Shown here: piece by piece, positions 1-12,445 of the stretch
Position numbering within the stretch: the first letter of the stretch is position 1
Layout: each line of letters starts with the position of its first letter
NCBI GenBank assembly: GCA_043228905.1
Contig: JBHGNT010000008.1
Coordinates: forward strand, 14,694,001 to 14,758,000
DNA: 64,000 bases
Reading direction: 5' to 3'
Origin: Azolla caroliniana
Lineage: Eukaryota; Polypodiophyta
Position numbers and translations under genes: made by a program
The notes under the pieces: model-generated
Told to the model about the DNA's origin: nothing
The model's input: only the letters and a program-made list of their open reading frames with translations
Databases searched by the model: none

Positions 1-3000
1 GCTTTGCTTGCCCGATAGCTTGCAGTTTGCCGGAAGTGTCGATCCGACCGGTTTCGCATCTGACATGTTGAACCGGTGAAGCACCTTTGTCACGTACTTC
101 TCCTGTGATAGCCATAATTGCTTCTTTGACTGGTTCCGGATGATGTGCATCCCCAACATCTGTCTTGCCGGACCCAAGTCTTTCATTGAGAAGGTCCGGT
201 TGAGAGCCTTCTTCAGCATCCGTATTTTGACTTGGTCCCGTCCGACGATCAACATGTCATCCACGTACAGAAGGAGTATTAGGAAGTCGCCTCCTTCGAA
301 CTTCTTCACAAACATAGTGATCGGCTTGTGTCTTGTGGTACCCTTGATCGGTCATGAAGGAGTCGAACTTCTGGTACCATTGCCAGGGGGCCTGCTTCAA
401 CCCGTAGAGACTCTTCTTCAACCGGCATACCAGGTGCTCCATCCCTTTCTCCACAAATCCCTCCGGTTGTTGCATGTAGATCTCCTCTTCGAGGTCGCCG
501 TGAAGGAATGCCGTCTTCACGTCCAGCTGCTCTACCTCAAGGTCCATGCTTGCCGCTATACTCAGCACCATCCGGATGGAGGTCATCTTTACTACCGGGG
601 CAAATATCTCGTCGAAGTCCACACCCTTCTTCTACTGGAACCCCTTCACCACGATCCTGGCTTTGTATCTCGGGGGGTTGCCGGCATCTCCCGGTTTCAA
701 CTTGTACACCCACTTGTTTCGGAGTGCCCGCTTTCCTTTCGGCAACTCCACCAATTCGTACGTATGGTTCTCATGAAGGGAATCCATCTCGTCCTGCATG
801 GCACTTAACCATTTTTGGTTGTGGGTGTCATCCTCCGCTTCTATGAAGCTTTCGGGCTCCCCCTCATCGGTCAGCAGAACATGCTCTGCATCTGGAAATC
901 TCCGGGGGGCCCTTCTCTCTCTGAGAGGATATCTCCGTCTTTGGGCTTCGGTAGCCGGCTCCTCCATCTGCTCTTCATCCGAATCTGATTCGGGGTCTTG
1001 GCCGGTTCCGGTCTCAGCTTCCTCACCGTAACCGGCTGGTTCCTCGAGTGCTAACTGGTCTCTTGCCGGTTGGGTCTACTCATCGTTGAGTCTATCCTTA
1101 CCGGTCGACTCGGAGTTCATTATCTTCTTCTCCGACTCCCAGTCGGCGAGCGTCTTGTCCTCCATGAAGATAATATCTCGACTCCGGAATACCTTCTTGT
1201 CGATCGGGTCCCACACTCGGTAGCCGAACTCATCATCACCGTAACTGAGGAATATGCATGGCCGGGTCTTTGGATCTAACTATCCTCTCCGGTCCTGAGC
1301 TACATGCACGTACGCGAGACACCCGAACACCTTCAGATGTCGGTAGGATAATTCCTTACCGGTCCACACTCTCTGTGGCGTGTCTCCGTCCAAGGGTACT
1401 GAGGGTGATCTATTTATCACATATGTCGCCGTCGACAATGCCTCAGCCCAAAACTTTTTGGGTAGCTTTGCATGCGCTAGCATACTCCGGACCCTCTCAA
1501 TTATGGTCCGGTTCATCCTGTCGGCCAGTCTGTTTAGTTCCGGCGTCTTCGGCATGGTAAATTCGAGCCGGATTCCCTTCGAGCGACAGTACTCCTCGAA
1601 CTGCCCCCGGTATTCTCCTCCGTTATCTGCTCGAACCGCCTTCAGCTTCCGACCGGTTTCTCTTTCCACTCTCGCGTGGAGCTCTTTGAAGATGGATAAC
1701 ACCTGATCCTTCGTCTTCAACGGTGTGGCCCACAACTTCCGGCTGTGGTCATCTATGAATGTCACGAAGTACTGCACTCCGGCATGTGACTTTGTGTCTA
1801 CTTGACACACATCCGTATGCACCAACTCCAGTGGTGCATTATGTCTCATCGGTGGCCTTGGTCGGAAGGAGGTCCGGTTCTGCTTACCGGCTAGACAATT
1901 AGTGCACTTCTCTAAGTGCACGTTCTTCACTAGAATGAGGTTGTCGTCTGCAAGCCTTTTCATCCCCTTCTCGCTCATATGACACAGCCTCTTGTGCCAC
2001 AGCTCACCGGCAGTGTCGGATGCCACGTTCAGTTCTTCCGGGCATAGCCAGGCATTCATCAGGTACAGTGTGTTTACCTTCTGGGCCCGAGCCACAATCA
2101 GGCTCCCTTTGCTGAACTTCATGACGCCGTTCCGGATGCTACCCGTGTAGCCCTCATCATCTAGCCGACCGACTAATATCAGGTTCAGACGAACCTCCGG
2201 GACGTGTCGGACATCCTTCAGCAGCAACTTGCATCCGGTTGGTGTTGACAGCCACACGTCTCCTATGCCGACAATTCGGCATGTACCTTCGTTCCCCATC
2301 CGGACACAACCGTGATCATCGGCTGAGTAGGATGAGAAGCATTTCCGGTCCGGGGTAAGGTGGAACGATGCTCCGGAGTCTACCACCCAGGTCATCTCGT
2401 CGCCGGCAAGGTTTATCTCACACTGCTCGGTGATGAGCATCAACTCTTCTTCACTTGCCGCGATTGCCATCGTTCCCTTCCGGTCCGGCCCCCTCCGGTC
2501 TTTACCGTTCCGGTCCGGGGTTTGCTTCGAATCGGTACCGTTGGTTTCCTTGTCTTTATGGAAATGCCGACAGTTCTTTTGGAAGTGTCCCGGCTTGCCG
2601 CAATAGAAGCAAGCGGGCCTCCCGCTTGACTTTGACCGTGTCCCTGACTTCTCCCGGTTCTGGGGACTACGGTTTCTCTGTCTTCCGCGTTCCGATTCGG
2701 CAAGGAGTGCTTTGGAGTCGGAGCTCGTATCTTTGTCTTTCCGACGTGCCTCCTCATCTAGCAAGCTCGACTTTACTCTTGCTAGGGATAACCGTTTTCC
2801 TTCCGGTCCGGCGTTGCCCAAAGTGACAACCAACGTCTCCCAACTATCCGGGAGGGAACCGAGCAGGAGTAGCGCTAGTACCTCATCGGCAAGAGGTACT
2901 TCCAATGACTTTGCCTGGTGTATCAGCCCCTGTAAGGCATTCATATGCTCCGCCATGCTGGAGCCATCTTGGTACCGGAGTCTTACTAGGTTCCGGAATA

Positions 3001-3304
3001 CTGAAACCTGGTTAACAACATTTTTCTTTTGAAACATTATGCCGATCTTCTCCCAGAGCTTATGAGGCTTGCTCTCTTCATTGAAGTTGTTGTACAGGCT
3101 CATGTCGATGACGCACCGAATGTATGCCGTTATCTTCATGTGCATCACCTCCCATATCGCGGCGTCGATTTTGTCCGGTCTCTTGTCCCCGAACTGAACC
3201 GACAGCCAGAGGTCTTTAACCACGAGCATGTCCCTCATCTTCGACTTCCATACCGAATAGTTGGAGCCGGTGAGCTTGAACATGCCGCCAAACGATTCAT
3301 CCAT
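1..3304 (-). pseudogene. copia gag-pol polyprotein (copy A), damaged
   Basis: A 674-residue open stretch (3304-1280) starts with MDESFGGMFKL, just after the primer site. It holds a UBN2-type gag region (about 1-200), a CX2CX4HX4C zinc knuckle at residues 232-245, protease VDSGAS (Asp309), the HHCC pre-integrase zinc region and an integrase core with the ADNGGEY motif. A stop (AAG to TAG) follows the integrase; RT continues at 967-632 and 622-1. At 632-634 a CAG has become TAG in the RT sequence GFQ-stop-KKGVDFDE. The product would make the capsid and the enzymes of cDNA synthesis and integration. This copy cannot make full-length Pol. Confidence 0.88.
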
Positions 3305-3334
3305 ATTTCTGTGTTGTTTCGCTCTGATACCACT

Positions 3335-4036
3335 TGACGGGAACTCAACGCTCCTTATGCGCTATGCTCGGCCGCAACCGGGCTTAGAATGATACACAGA
3401 AAAAACGGGAACAAATGTATGCGACACAAAGGAGAGAAAAGGTACACAAAATGTTTACGTGGAAAACCCAAAGAGGGAAAAACCACGGCAGCCCACAGGC
3501 TGCAAACTATCACTATGTTGGAATGTACAAAACAGTGAGTTCACGGAGGCAACGACCTCGTACTCACGATCTTCGCCACAGGCGGCGGTTACAACAGAGG
3601 CAGCGACCTCTTTCTTTCTCTCTCTCTCTGTACACTGTTACATGTTCTCTCTTCTTCTTGCACCAACAAGAAAATGACAACCACTCACTCCACATATTTG
3701 CCCTAAGTCATATTTATACTAATATGACTTTTCAGCTATTTACAAATATAGCCACGATGGGCTCTCAGAAACATATTTACGAATATGTCTCTTCCTCCGG
3801 TTCTCACCGGGTCTGCGTCATTCGGCTCTCCGTAGCCGGGTGTTCCTCATTCGGTTCACACCGGGTCTGCACCATCCGGCTCTCCGTAGCCGGGTACTCC
3901 TCATCCGGTTCACACCGGGTCTGCACCATCCGGCTCTCCGTAGCCGGGTACTTCTCTTCCTGTTTCGGCCTCGGCCTAGATTGTTCGTCGGCACTGTTCT
4001 TCTCCCTTCCCATCCGGAGGGACCTGTCTCCCAACA
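3335..4036 (-). repeat. 5' LTR of copia copy A
   Basis: Read on the minus strand it starts TGTTGGGAGACAGG (4036) and ends CCCGTCA (3335), with a primer-binding site TGGTATCAGAGC just beyond it (complementary to initiator tRNA-Met). It contains a TATA-like stretch near 3713-3725 and, on the minus strand, the R/U5 text about a gene-like 'CCGCCTGTGGCG' shared with the LTRs of copies B and I. Its length is 702 bp. Confidence 0.9.
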
Positions 4037-4310
4037 AGAAAGAGGTCGTTGCCTATGTTGTAACCGCCGCCTGTGGCGAAAATAGAAAGCTCAAGGTTGT
4101 TTCCTCGGTGGTTTACTGTTGTACATTGTAATGTAGTGATAGTTTGCAGCCTGTGGGGTGCCGTGGTTTTTCCCTAGTTTGGGTTTTCCAAGTAAACATC
4201 TTGTGTACTCTTCTCCTTTGTGTCGTGCATTCATTTCCCATTTTCTGTATTTGATCCTAGACTCGGTTGTGGCCGAGCGTTGTGCTTAGGGAGCGTGCAG
4301 GTTCCTGTCA
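4037..4310 (+). repeat. truncated 5' LTR of copia copy B
   Basis: Plus-strand LTR remnant beginning at the edge of copy A's LTR and ending CCTGTCA at 4310, followed by the primer site TGGTATCAAAGC (4314-4325). It aligns by eye with the R/U5 part of A's LTR (shared 'CCGCCTGTGGCG', 'GGTTTTTCCCT', 'GGTTGTGGCCGAGC'). The missing upstream half fits disruption by copy A. Confidence 0.82.
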
Positions 4311-4340
4311 AAGTGGTATCAAAGCGAAGTGACATAGAAA

Positions 4341-7300
4341 ATGGACGATTCGTTGGGAGGCATGTTCAAGCTCACCGGCTCCAACTATTTGGTGTGGAAG
4401 TTGAAGATGAGGGACATGCTCGTGGTTAAAGATCTTTGGTTGCCGGTTCAATTCAGGGACAAGAGACCGGACAAAATCGATATGTCCACGATATGGGAGG
4501 TGATGCACATGAAGACAACAACGTACATACGGTGCTTGATCGACATGAGCCTATACAACAACTTCAATGAAGAGAGCAAGGCTCATGAGCTCTGGGAGAA
4601 GATCGGCATTATGTTAATCAGGTTTCGGTATTCCGGAAGCTAGTAAGACTCCGGTACCAAGATGGCTCCAGCATGGTGGAGCACATGAATGCCTTCCAGG
4701 GGCTGATCCACCAGGCAACATCATTGGAAGTACCTCTCGCCGATGAGGTACTAGTGCTACTCCTACTCGGTTCCCTCCTGGATAGCTGGGAGACGTTGGT
4801 TGACACTTTGGGCAACACCGGGCCGGAAGGGAAACGGTTATCCCTAGCACGAGTGAAGTCGAGCTTGCTAGATGAGGAGGTGCGTCGGAAAGATAAGGAC
4901 ACGAGCTCTGACTCCAAAACGCTCCTTACCGAATCGGAACACAGAAGACATAGAAACCGTAGTCCCAGGAACCGGGAAAAGTCGGGGACACGGTCAAAGT
5001 CAAGGGGGAGGCCTACTTGCTTCTATTGCGGCAAGCCGGGACACTTCCAGACGAACTGTCGGCATTTCCGGAAAGACAAGGAAACCAACGGTACCGATTC
5101 GATGCGGACACCAGATCAGAACGGTAAATACTGGAGGGGAATGGACCGGAAGGGAACGACGACAATTGCGGCAACTGAAGAAGAGTTGATGCTCATCACC
5201 GAGGAGAGTGAGATAAATCTTGCCGGCGACGATATGACCTAGGTGGTCGACTCCGGAGCGTCGTTCCACCTTACCCCGAACCGGAAATGCTTGTCATCCT
5301 ACTCAGCTGGTGATCACGGCTGTGTCCGGATGGGGAATGAAGGTACATGCCGAATTGTCGGCACAGGAGACATGTAGCTGACAACACCAACCGGATGCAA
5401 GATGTTGCTGAAGGATGTCCGACACGTTCCGGAGGTTCGTCTGAACCTGATCTGAGCCGGATGGCTAGATGATGAAGGCTACAAGGGTAGCATCTGGAAA
5501 GGTGTTATGAAGTTCAGCAAAGGGAGCCTGATTGTGGCTCGCGCCCGAAAGGTAAACACGTTGTACCTGATGAATGCCCGGTTATGTCCGGAGGAAGTGA
5601 ACGTGGCATCGGACACTGCCGGTGAGCTATGACACGACAACCTCATTCCAGTGAAGAACGTGCACTTGGAGAAGTGCACTGATTGTCTGGCTGGTAAGCA
5701 GAACCGGACCTCCTTCCGACCAAGGCCATCGATGAGAATTAATGCACCACTGGAGTTGGTGCATACTGATGTGTGTCAAGTGGACACGGAGTCACACGCA
5801 GGATCGCAGTACTTCGTGACGTTCATAGATGACCACAACCGGCAGCTGTAGGCCACACCGTTGAAGACGAAGGATCAAGTGTTATCCGTCTTCAAAGAGC
5901 TCCACGCGAGAGTGGAAAGAGAAACCGGTCGGAAGCTGAAGGCGGTTCGAGCAGATAACGGAGGTGAGTACCGGGGGCAGTTCGAGGAGTACTGTCGCTC
6001 GAAGGGAATCCGGCTCGAATTTACCGTGCTGAACACGCCGAAACTAAACGGGCTGGCCGAGAGGATGAACCAGACCATAATGGAGAGGGTCCGGAGTATG
6101 CTGGTGCATGCAAAACTACCCAAGAAGTTTTGGGCTGAGGCACTGTCGACGACGACATATGTGATAAACAGATCACCCTCAGTACCCTTGGACGGAGACA
6201 CGCCACAGAGAGTATGGACCGGTAAGGAAGTGTCCTACCGGCATTTGAAGGTATTCGGGTGTCTTGCGTATGTGCATGTAGCTAAGGACCGGAGAGGAAA
6301 ACTAGATCCGAAGACCCGACCATGCATATTCCTCGGTTACGACGATGATGAGTTCGGCTACCGAGTGTGGGACCTGGTCGACAAGAAGGTATTCCGCAGT
6401 CAAGATATTATCTTTATGGAGGACAAGACACTCGCCGACTGGGAGTCGGAGAAGAAGATAATGAACTCTGAGTCGACCGGTAAGGATCAATTCTACGATG
6501 ATCAGACCCAACCGGCAAGAGACCGGTTAGCACTCAAGGAACCAGGCGGTTACGGTGACGATACCGAACCGGTAGAAGAAGAAGTAGAGGAAACTGAAAG
6601 CAGAACCGGCCAAGACCCCGAATCGGATTCGAATGAAGAGCAAATGGAGGAGCCTGTTACCTAAGCCCAAAGACGGAGATATCCTCTCAGAGAGAGAAGG
6701 GCGCCCTGAAGATTTCCGGATGCAGAGCATGTGCTACTAACCGATGAGGGGGATCCAGAAAGCTTCGAAGAAGCGAATGATGACACCCACCGCCGCAAAT
6801 TGTTAAGTGCCATGCAGGATGAGATAGATTCCCTGCATGAGAACCATACTTATGAATTGGTGGAGTTGCCGAAAGGAAAGCGGGCCCTCCGAAATAAGTG
6901 GGTGTACAAGTTGAAACCGGGAGATGCCGGCAACCCCCCGAGATACAAAGCCAGGATTGTGGTGAAGGGGTTCCAGCAGAAGAAGGGTGTGGACTTCGGC
7001 GGATATTTGCCCTGGTAGTAGAAATGACCTCCATCCGAACGGTGCTGAGTATAGCGGCAAGCATGGACCTCGAGGTAGAGTAGCTGGACGTGAAGACGAC
7101 ATTTCTTCATGGTGACCTCGAAGAGGAGATCTACATGCAGCAACTGGAGGGATTCGCGGAGAAAGGGAAGGAGCACTTGGTATGCCGGTTGAAGAAGAGC
7201 TTGTACGGACTGAAGCAGGCTACCCGGCAATGGTACCGGAAGTTCGACTCCTTCATGACCGATCAAGGGTACCACAAGACGCAGGCCGATCACTACGTGT

Positions 7301-7441
7301 TTGTGAAGAAATTCGAAGGAGGCGACTTCCTGATACTCTTTCTGTACGTGGACGACATGTTGATCGTCGGACGGGACCAAGCCAAAATACGGATGCTGAA
7401 GAAGGCTCTCAACTGGACCTTCTCAATGAAAGACTTGGGTC
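4341..7441 (+). pseudogene. copia gag-pol (copy B), heavily decayed
   Basis: Starts with ATG at 4341 (MDDSLGGMFKL). Gag loses a short stretch around 4612 with a frameshift; a zinc knuckle CFYCGKPGHFQTNC follows near 5020. Protease DSGAS is preceded by a TGG-to-TAG stop at 5239. A deletion near 5630 removes part of the pre-integrase zinc region. Integrase (5651-6430) has a stop at the codon for Trp (about 5849), and RT covers 6731-7441 with YVDDM near 7346. A TAG at 7081-7083 replaces the Gln codon seen in copy A. The element ends abruptly within RT (after MKDLGP) at the 22-bp minisatellite; RNase H and the 3' LTR are missing. Confidence 0.88.
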
Positions 7442-7612
7442 CGAAACCGGCCGGTAGTGGAACTAGAACCAGTCGGTAATGAAACCGAAACCGGCCGGTA
7501 AGCAAACTGGAACTGGTTGGGAAACAAACCGGAACCGGACGGTAAGCAATCCGGAATCGGCTAGTAAGCAAACCTGAACTGGCCGGAAAGCAAACCGGAA
7601 CCGATAGGTAAA
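7442..7612 (+). repeat. 22-bp minisatellite, left part
   Basis: About seven tandem copies of a 22-bp unit of the form GGTAAGCAAACCGGAACCGG, each with scattered changes. Because 22 is not a multiple of three, the array reads open in several frames (ArgPheArg-rich shadows on the minus strand); these are not genes. The same repeat continues at 18021-18193, so the array was split by the elements between. Confidence 0.9.
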
Positions 7613-8370
7613 TGTGAAACTGTTTTTTGAATTCAAACCATTGAACACTAGATGGATATAAAGTATGGATAATTCACATTTGGAGGCTAAGAACACGAAC
7701 CAAGACCTTAGCAAGAGGTCAAAAGTAAAAGTAAGAGACCAAGAGAAAAGTAAAAAGAGAAAAAGCGGACCATAAAAACAGTAACAAAAGGAATGGTCAT
7801 AACTCCTTCTTGTGTGACCCAAATATTATGTTTAAATATGGGTTAGAAAGCTTGTAAAGAGAGTTATCTATAGATTTTTAAATCACTAAATTTGGAGCTA
7901 TGATTGGGGAGATATGATGATTAGAAGGTCGTTGGGTCTTAGCTTAAAATAGGAGATAAAAAGCTTCTAAAAATATCGTGAACGAGGAAGAAGAAGAAGA
8001 TTATAAAAGAAGAAGTGGAAGGAACAATAAGAGAAGGAACAAATAGGGAGAGGATCCTAATAGAGGAGAGGGAGTCTTAGGAAGAGAAATCTTAGTGAAA
8101 GAGGAAGGGTCTTAATTGTGGTTTTTGAGTGATTGGTAGTAAGAAGGTCTTTGGTTTCTTAGTTGAATGTGGAGTTTATCTCCTTTGTATTGTCCTGATG
8201 TTGGAATATCATAACAATCTTATCTCTTTCTCATCTTCTCTATCTTTTTTTCTTAATTTCTTGAGTCTCTCTTGATCTATATATTATATTATGAGTCACA
8301 ACTCCATCTAATCGGTTTGGTAAAACCCTCATATAGTGTAAGATTATCCTTTGTCTTAAACGCCTCATCA
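7613..8370 (+). repeat. left LTR of copy C
   Basis: 758 bp, from TGTGAAACTG to CGCCTCATCA, so with TG...CA ends. The same sequence recurs at 10799-11506 (plus) and, inverted, in the two halves 11532-11899 and 17633-18020. It is AT-rich and has AGGAAGAAGAAGAAG-type purine runs. The left flank is the 22-bp minisatellite. Confidence 0.88.
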
Positions 8371-8421
8371 TTTTTGGCGCTCCAGGGAGGGCCGATCCTT
8401 TTCGTATAGGAGGAGATAATT

Positions 8422-10545
8422 GTGTTACTATATTACATTAACTTAGCTATGCAATTTGCATTTTCGGGTGAAAGAACACAAGATGTTGGTGCCTTTTTGG
8501 CTTGCTTTGAGCATCATGCCATCTCTATTGGACGCATCACTGACAACGAAAAGTTGCCCTTGTTGGTAGCTACATTCTATGGTCGTGCTCGAGATTGGTA
8601 TGACTCTCTTCCGCAAAATGAACAAGGAGAATATCAATTGTTGGTGCATCGATTTCGTACAAGATATATTCAATGGCAAAGTGCAACCGAGGTAAGGGAG
8701 GAGCTTTTTCAACTAAAGATGGAATCACCTTTTGGTTTTTTAGAGTATGAAAGAAATTTCCAAGAATTATGGACAACGTGGATTCGTCTTCGTGGTGGCA
8801 CCAAAGACGAGTGGTTTAAGATAAAACAATTTAAGGTGGGCCTTGATATGCATTTCCGTTTGGAGGCAAGCTTGAAGGATCCAACGACTTTTCAAGCTCT
8901 TCTCCAAGTTTGTCAAGATTATGATCGACGAGTGAAGATGATGAGTTCCATGGGGGATCCCCAAATGTCAGCTTTGGGTGCAAATTTGATGCCTCGTGCC
9001 AACTTTCAAGCCTCATCTTCAATTGTGCATGGTGGATAAGTGTTTCCAAATGTGTATACCACCACAACAATAAACCCAACAAGTATATCCCAAGAAGTGG
9101 AACAAGTGAAGAGTGAACAAGATACAATGGCATTGGTGAATCGGCGCTTTGATGAAGTGATGGCCCACTTGCAACAATCCCAAGCAATTCGCAACACTAT
9201 TCCCGATGGTGGTGGCTCTAGAGGGCATCAAGGTGTAATTTGTTATTCTTGTCAAGAGGAGGGACACATCTCAACAAGATGTCCTCATCGACAACAAAGA
9301 GGTATGGAAAGAGACATGTATGAAGTGCAATGGAATGGACAACGACCTATCAACAATGGAGTCGAAGGAGGCGAATCCATAACACTTCCTATGACTCAGG
9401 TTCTTACAATTCCTCATAATGTGAATCTTCTTAATTTTATTGATGATAGTGATGATGTTTGTGAAGTAGCTCCAATGGAAAGGACAAGAGCCTCGCAAAA
9501 GGAGAAAGAAGTTGATGGAGGATCGAGTGCCTCGAGACAAAAGAAGAAGTCTAAGGAGAATGAGGAAGAGCAGAAATTGAGAAGGAGGCACTCCAAAAGG
9601 AAGATAAAGATGGAGGATATTCCTATGGGAGAAGGTGTAGAAGCTTTCTATCGGAAGCATGAATTGATATCGAGTGGACCAAGGATAACATGGCCACAAA
9701 TTCTCCAATTATCTCCCACATTACGAAAGGAGCGGGGAAAGCTTGCAAGTATCCGCCAAAGTAGGAAGACCGTGCATTATGTGGGGATCGTGTGAGTAGA
9801 AGATCGAAAGGACATACGTCCAACCATCCCGGTCTCCATCAAAGGGTTTCACATCAAAGATGCCTTGGTTGATAGTGGTGTTAGGGTAAGCTTGATTTCT
9901 GAATTTGTAGTAAACAAAGTGGGAATTCCTATTAGTAGGTCATCTTCAGCAAGGGTGGTTGTAGCAGATGGCAAAGTGATGAATTACACATGCATAGAGG
10001 AGGATGTGGTCATCAAATGTTTCAAAATAAGAGGAGAAGCTTGCAACAAATCCCACATCAACTTGAAGGAACATGTACCAATTTTCCCAACGCTTCAGCA
10101 ATTGGGTGTTGAAGGGGAACTTATACAAGAGTTCAAAGCATGCTTGCAAGAATGTTTAAATTATAAGATGGAGGATTTAAAGAGTGTCCCATCTATGGCT
10201 TTGGTTCCCACGAAGAATGAGATCGATTTCAAACCCATGAGCAATTCGATCAAACGAGATGAATTTTCACTTCCTTCCCGAGATGAGATTGTCGATAAAA
10301 TGGTTGTTTATACAAAACAAGGTAGTGTGGACAATATGTTGTGCCAAGAAGGATTTCATGTGGATGATTCAAAGATTAACATAATTAAAAAGATGACAAT
10401 TCCGACAAGTCTGGAAGCTTTGAAGGTATTTGTGCAAAAGGTGCGCTCACTCGAAAGATTCATTTATATGTTGACATTCCTACTGCTATCAAGAGTGATG
10501 TATCCCATGGCCCTATTAGTCTTTGGAGAGTTAACGAAGACATAA
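8422..10545 (+). pseudogene. gypsy-type gag and protease-like region (copy C)
   Basis: 8422-9039 reads as a retrotransposon gag (capsid) domain, with typical text such as LPLLVATFYGRARDWYDSL and a C-terminal DYDRRVKMM. A stop at 9037-9039 separates it from 9040-9795, which has a zinc knuckle CYSCQEEGHISTRC (about 9241-9282) and a Lys/Glu-rich stretch. After a further stop, 9865-10545 opens with ALVDSGVRVSLIS, an aspartic protease active-site type sequence (DSG). No RT or integrase motif follows. The three parts are in one frame, separated by single stop codons, so the reading frame was probably continuous not long ago. Confidence 0.75.
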
Positions 10546-10798
10546 TGATTGTGGTAACCTCTTTCTTTGTGTTGACAAGGAGAAAGATGTTGATGGAATT
10601 ATCAATGTGTGTGTGGGTGTGTCTAGGAGTGTGAGCTTTTTCCTATCGACTAGCGGGGGTTTTACTCACATAGTTTGTTTCTTTTTCTTCTCTCCTTCTT
10701 TGTCTATAGCCTACCATAAGGCGAAGGAGTTTTTTTTATTCTTTTTATCTTCGGCTCACCATAAATGGTTCGCTCAACAAGCAAGGGGGAGGGCTAAA
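10546..10798 (+). other. 3' untranslated region and polypurine tract of copy C
   Basis: Non-coding, T-rich, ending in the tract CAAGCAAGGGGGAGGGCTAA immediately before the right LTR. The tract is the expected primer for plus-strand cDNA synthesis. A short open frame here (10607-10816) has no recognisable content. Confidence 0.6.
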
Positions 10799-11506
10799 TG
10801 TGAAATTGTTTTTTGAATTCAAATAATTGAACACTACATGGATATAAAGTATGGATAATTCACATTTCGAGGCTAAGAACACGAACCAAGACCTTAGCAA
10901 GAAGTCAAAAGTAAAAGTAAGAGACCAAGAGAAAAGTAAAATGAGAAAAACGGACCATGAAAAACAGTAAGAAAGGAATGGTCATAACTCCTTCGTTTTT
11001 CACCCAAATATTATGTTTAAATATGGGTTAGAAAGCTTGTTAAGAGAGCTATCTACAACGTTTTAAATCACTAAATTCGGAGGTCTGAGGAGGGCGATAT
11101 GACGATTAGAAGGTCGTTGGGTCTTAGCTAAAATTAGGAGATAAAAAGCTTCTAAAAATAGTGTGAACGAGGAAGAAGAAGAAAATTATAAAAGAGAAAG
11201 TGATAGTCTTAGACGGAGGGACTAATAGAGAAGGGATCCTAAGAGTGGAGGAGTCTTAGGAAGAGTGGATGACGATCCTAAGAGTGGAGGAGGAGTCTTA
11301 GGAAGAGGTGTCTTAGTGGAAGAGGAAGTGTCTTAGAAGAGGAAGGTCTTTGGTTTTAGTGGACTTTATCTCCTTTGTATTCTCTTGATAGTGGAATATG
11401 AGAACATTCTTATTTCTTGCTCATCTTCTCAATCTTTTTTATTAATTTCTTGAGTCATTCTCTCTAATTCGTAGATACCTTGATCTATATAATATATTAT
11501 GATTCA
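10799..11506 (+). repeat. right LTR of copy C, 3' truncated
   Basis: Begins TGTGAAATTG and follows the left LTR with indels and substitutions up to about 11506, where it stops short of the CGCCTCATCA end. The next 25 bp belong to the leader of an inverted copy: its text ATAGTAACACAATTA is the complement of the leader at 8419-8434. Confidence 0.78.
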
Positions 11507-11899
11507 TATAGTAACACAATTAAATGATAAATGATGAGGCGTTTAAGACAAAGGATAATCTTACACTATATGAGGGCTTTACCAAACTGGTTAGATGGAG
11601 TTGTGATTCATAATATATTATATAGATAAAGAGAGACTCAAGAAATTAAGAAAAAAAGATACAGAAGATGAGAAAGAGATAAGATTGTTATGATATTCCA
11701 ACATCAAGACAATACAAAAAAGATAAACTCCACATTAAACTAAGAAACCAAAGACCTTCTTACTACCAATCACTCAAAAACCACAATTAAGACCCTTCCT
11801 CTTTCACTAAGATTTCTCTTCCTAAGACTCCCTCTCCTCTATTAGGATCCTCTCTCTATTAGTCCCTTCTCTTATTGTTCCTTCCACTTCTTTTATAAT

Positions 11900-12393
11900 T
11901 GTTGTTCTCTGACCGGACAAGGCCTAACACAACGTGTCACGGAGACACTTCACCAAAGGGTGATTACGGCATAGGATTATGACTCAACGATTACACCGAC
12001 TTAAGTAGGTTACACGATTAGAGCGCTTTTGTTAATTACACGCGTAAGATATAACAGTAATTACAGAACGGAAATCAACACAGAAGTATAAACACCATAC
12101 GCTCTATTAATTATCCGCTACGATTACAATGGGGTCTGAGCCTTTAAATAGGTTTCCGGCCCGTAGTACAAAACGGTGCCTATCGCACCTATTCGGGATC
12201 CGTCCGGATCTGGAACGGCATACCGTTTCCAGTCCGTCCGTCTGTCCATACTTGTTTTGTATGCCGTTCGGTATGCCCATAGCGCGCTATGGAGCTTTGT
12301 ATTCCAGTCCGTCCGTCCATACTATGCTTATTTACAACCATACTTAATTAATTCCTTCACTCCGTATTTTGGACTCCTTGCCGGCCGGTAACA
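11900..12393 (-). repeat. terminal LTR of the tandem array (3' LTR)
   Basis: 494 bp with TG...CA ends on the minus strand. Its last 15 nt (before 11900) differ from the equivalent place in the internal LTR copies, which run directly into the coding region; all LTR copies share the stretch from the GGTGTCACGG region to CCGGCCGGTAACA. The other LTR copies end at 13711, 14991, 16309 and 17627. Confidence 0.75.
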
Positions 12394-12445
12394 CATGGCA
12401 CGCCCGTGGGACAGTACCTTGTACGTCGAACCCTTCTCGGCCCCT

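Larger units (their letters stand above)
1..4036 (-). mobile_element. Ty1/copia retrotransposon, 5' part (copy A)
   Basis: Minus-strand copia element whose 5' LTR is 3335-4036; gag-pol runs leftward and leaves the window inside RT. The order gag, zinc knuckle, protease, integrase, RT is that of Ty1/copia. Immediately to the right lies the truncated LTR of a sister element (copy B), which starts mid-LTR exactly where A's LTR ends. This suggests A inserted into B's 5' LTR; the other half of that LTR and the second target duplication would lie before position 1. The flanking five bases at 4037-4041 are AGAAA. Confidence 0.9.
7613..11506 (+). mobile_element. gag-protease LTR retrotransposon without RT or integrase (copy C)
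   Basis: Two direct LTRs (7613-8370 and 10799-11506) flank about 2.4 kb that encodes only gag, a zinc knuckle and a protease-like region. After the left LTR comes a Ty3/gypsy-style primer site containing TTTGGCGCTCC (about 8374), and a purine tract AAGGGGGAGGG lies near 10782 just before the right LTR. This organisation fits a non-autonomous derivative (LARD or TR-GAG type) that depends on a related element. The right LTR lacks its last roughly 70 bp and joins an inverted copy of the same family. Confidence 0.82.

Noticed and set aside
7442-7612. CRISPR-like array
   Set aside because: 22-bp units are directly adjacent without unique spacers; it is a minisatellite in a plant context.
10607-10816. 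Small secreted-protein-like frame (MCVGVSRSVSFFL)
   Set aside because: Lies in the T-rich 3' region of copy C and runs over its polypurine tract; hydrophobicity comes from T runs.
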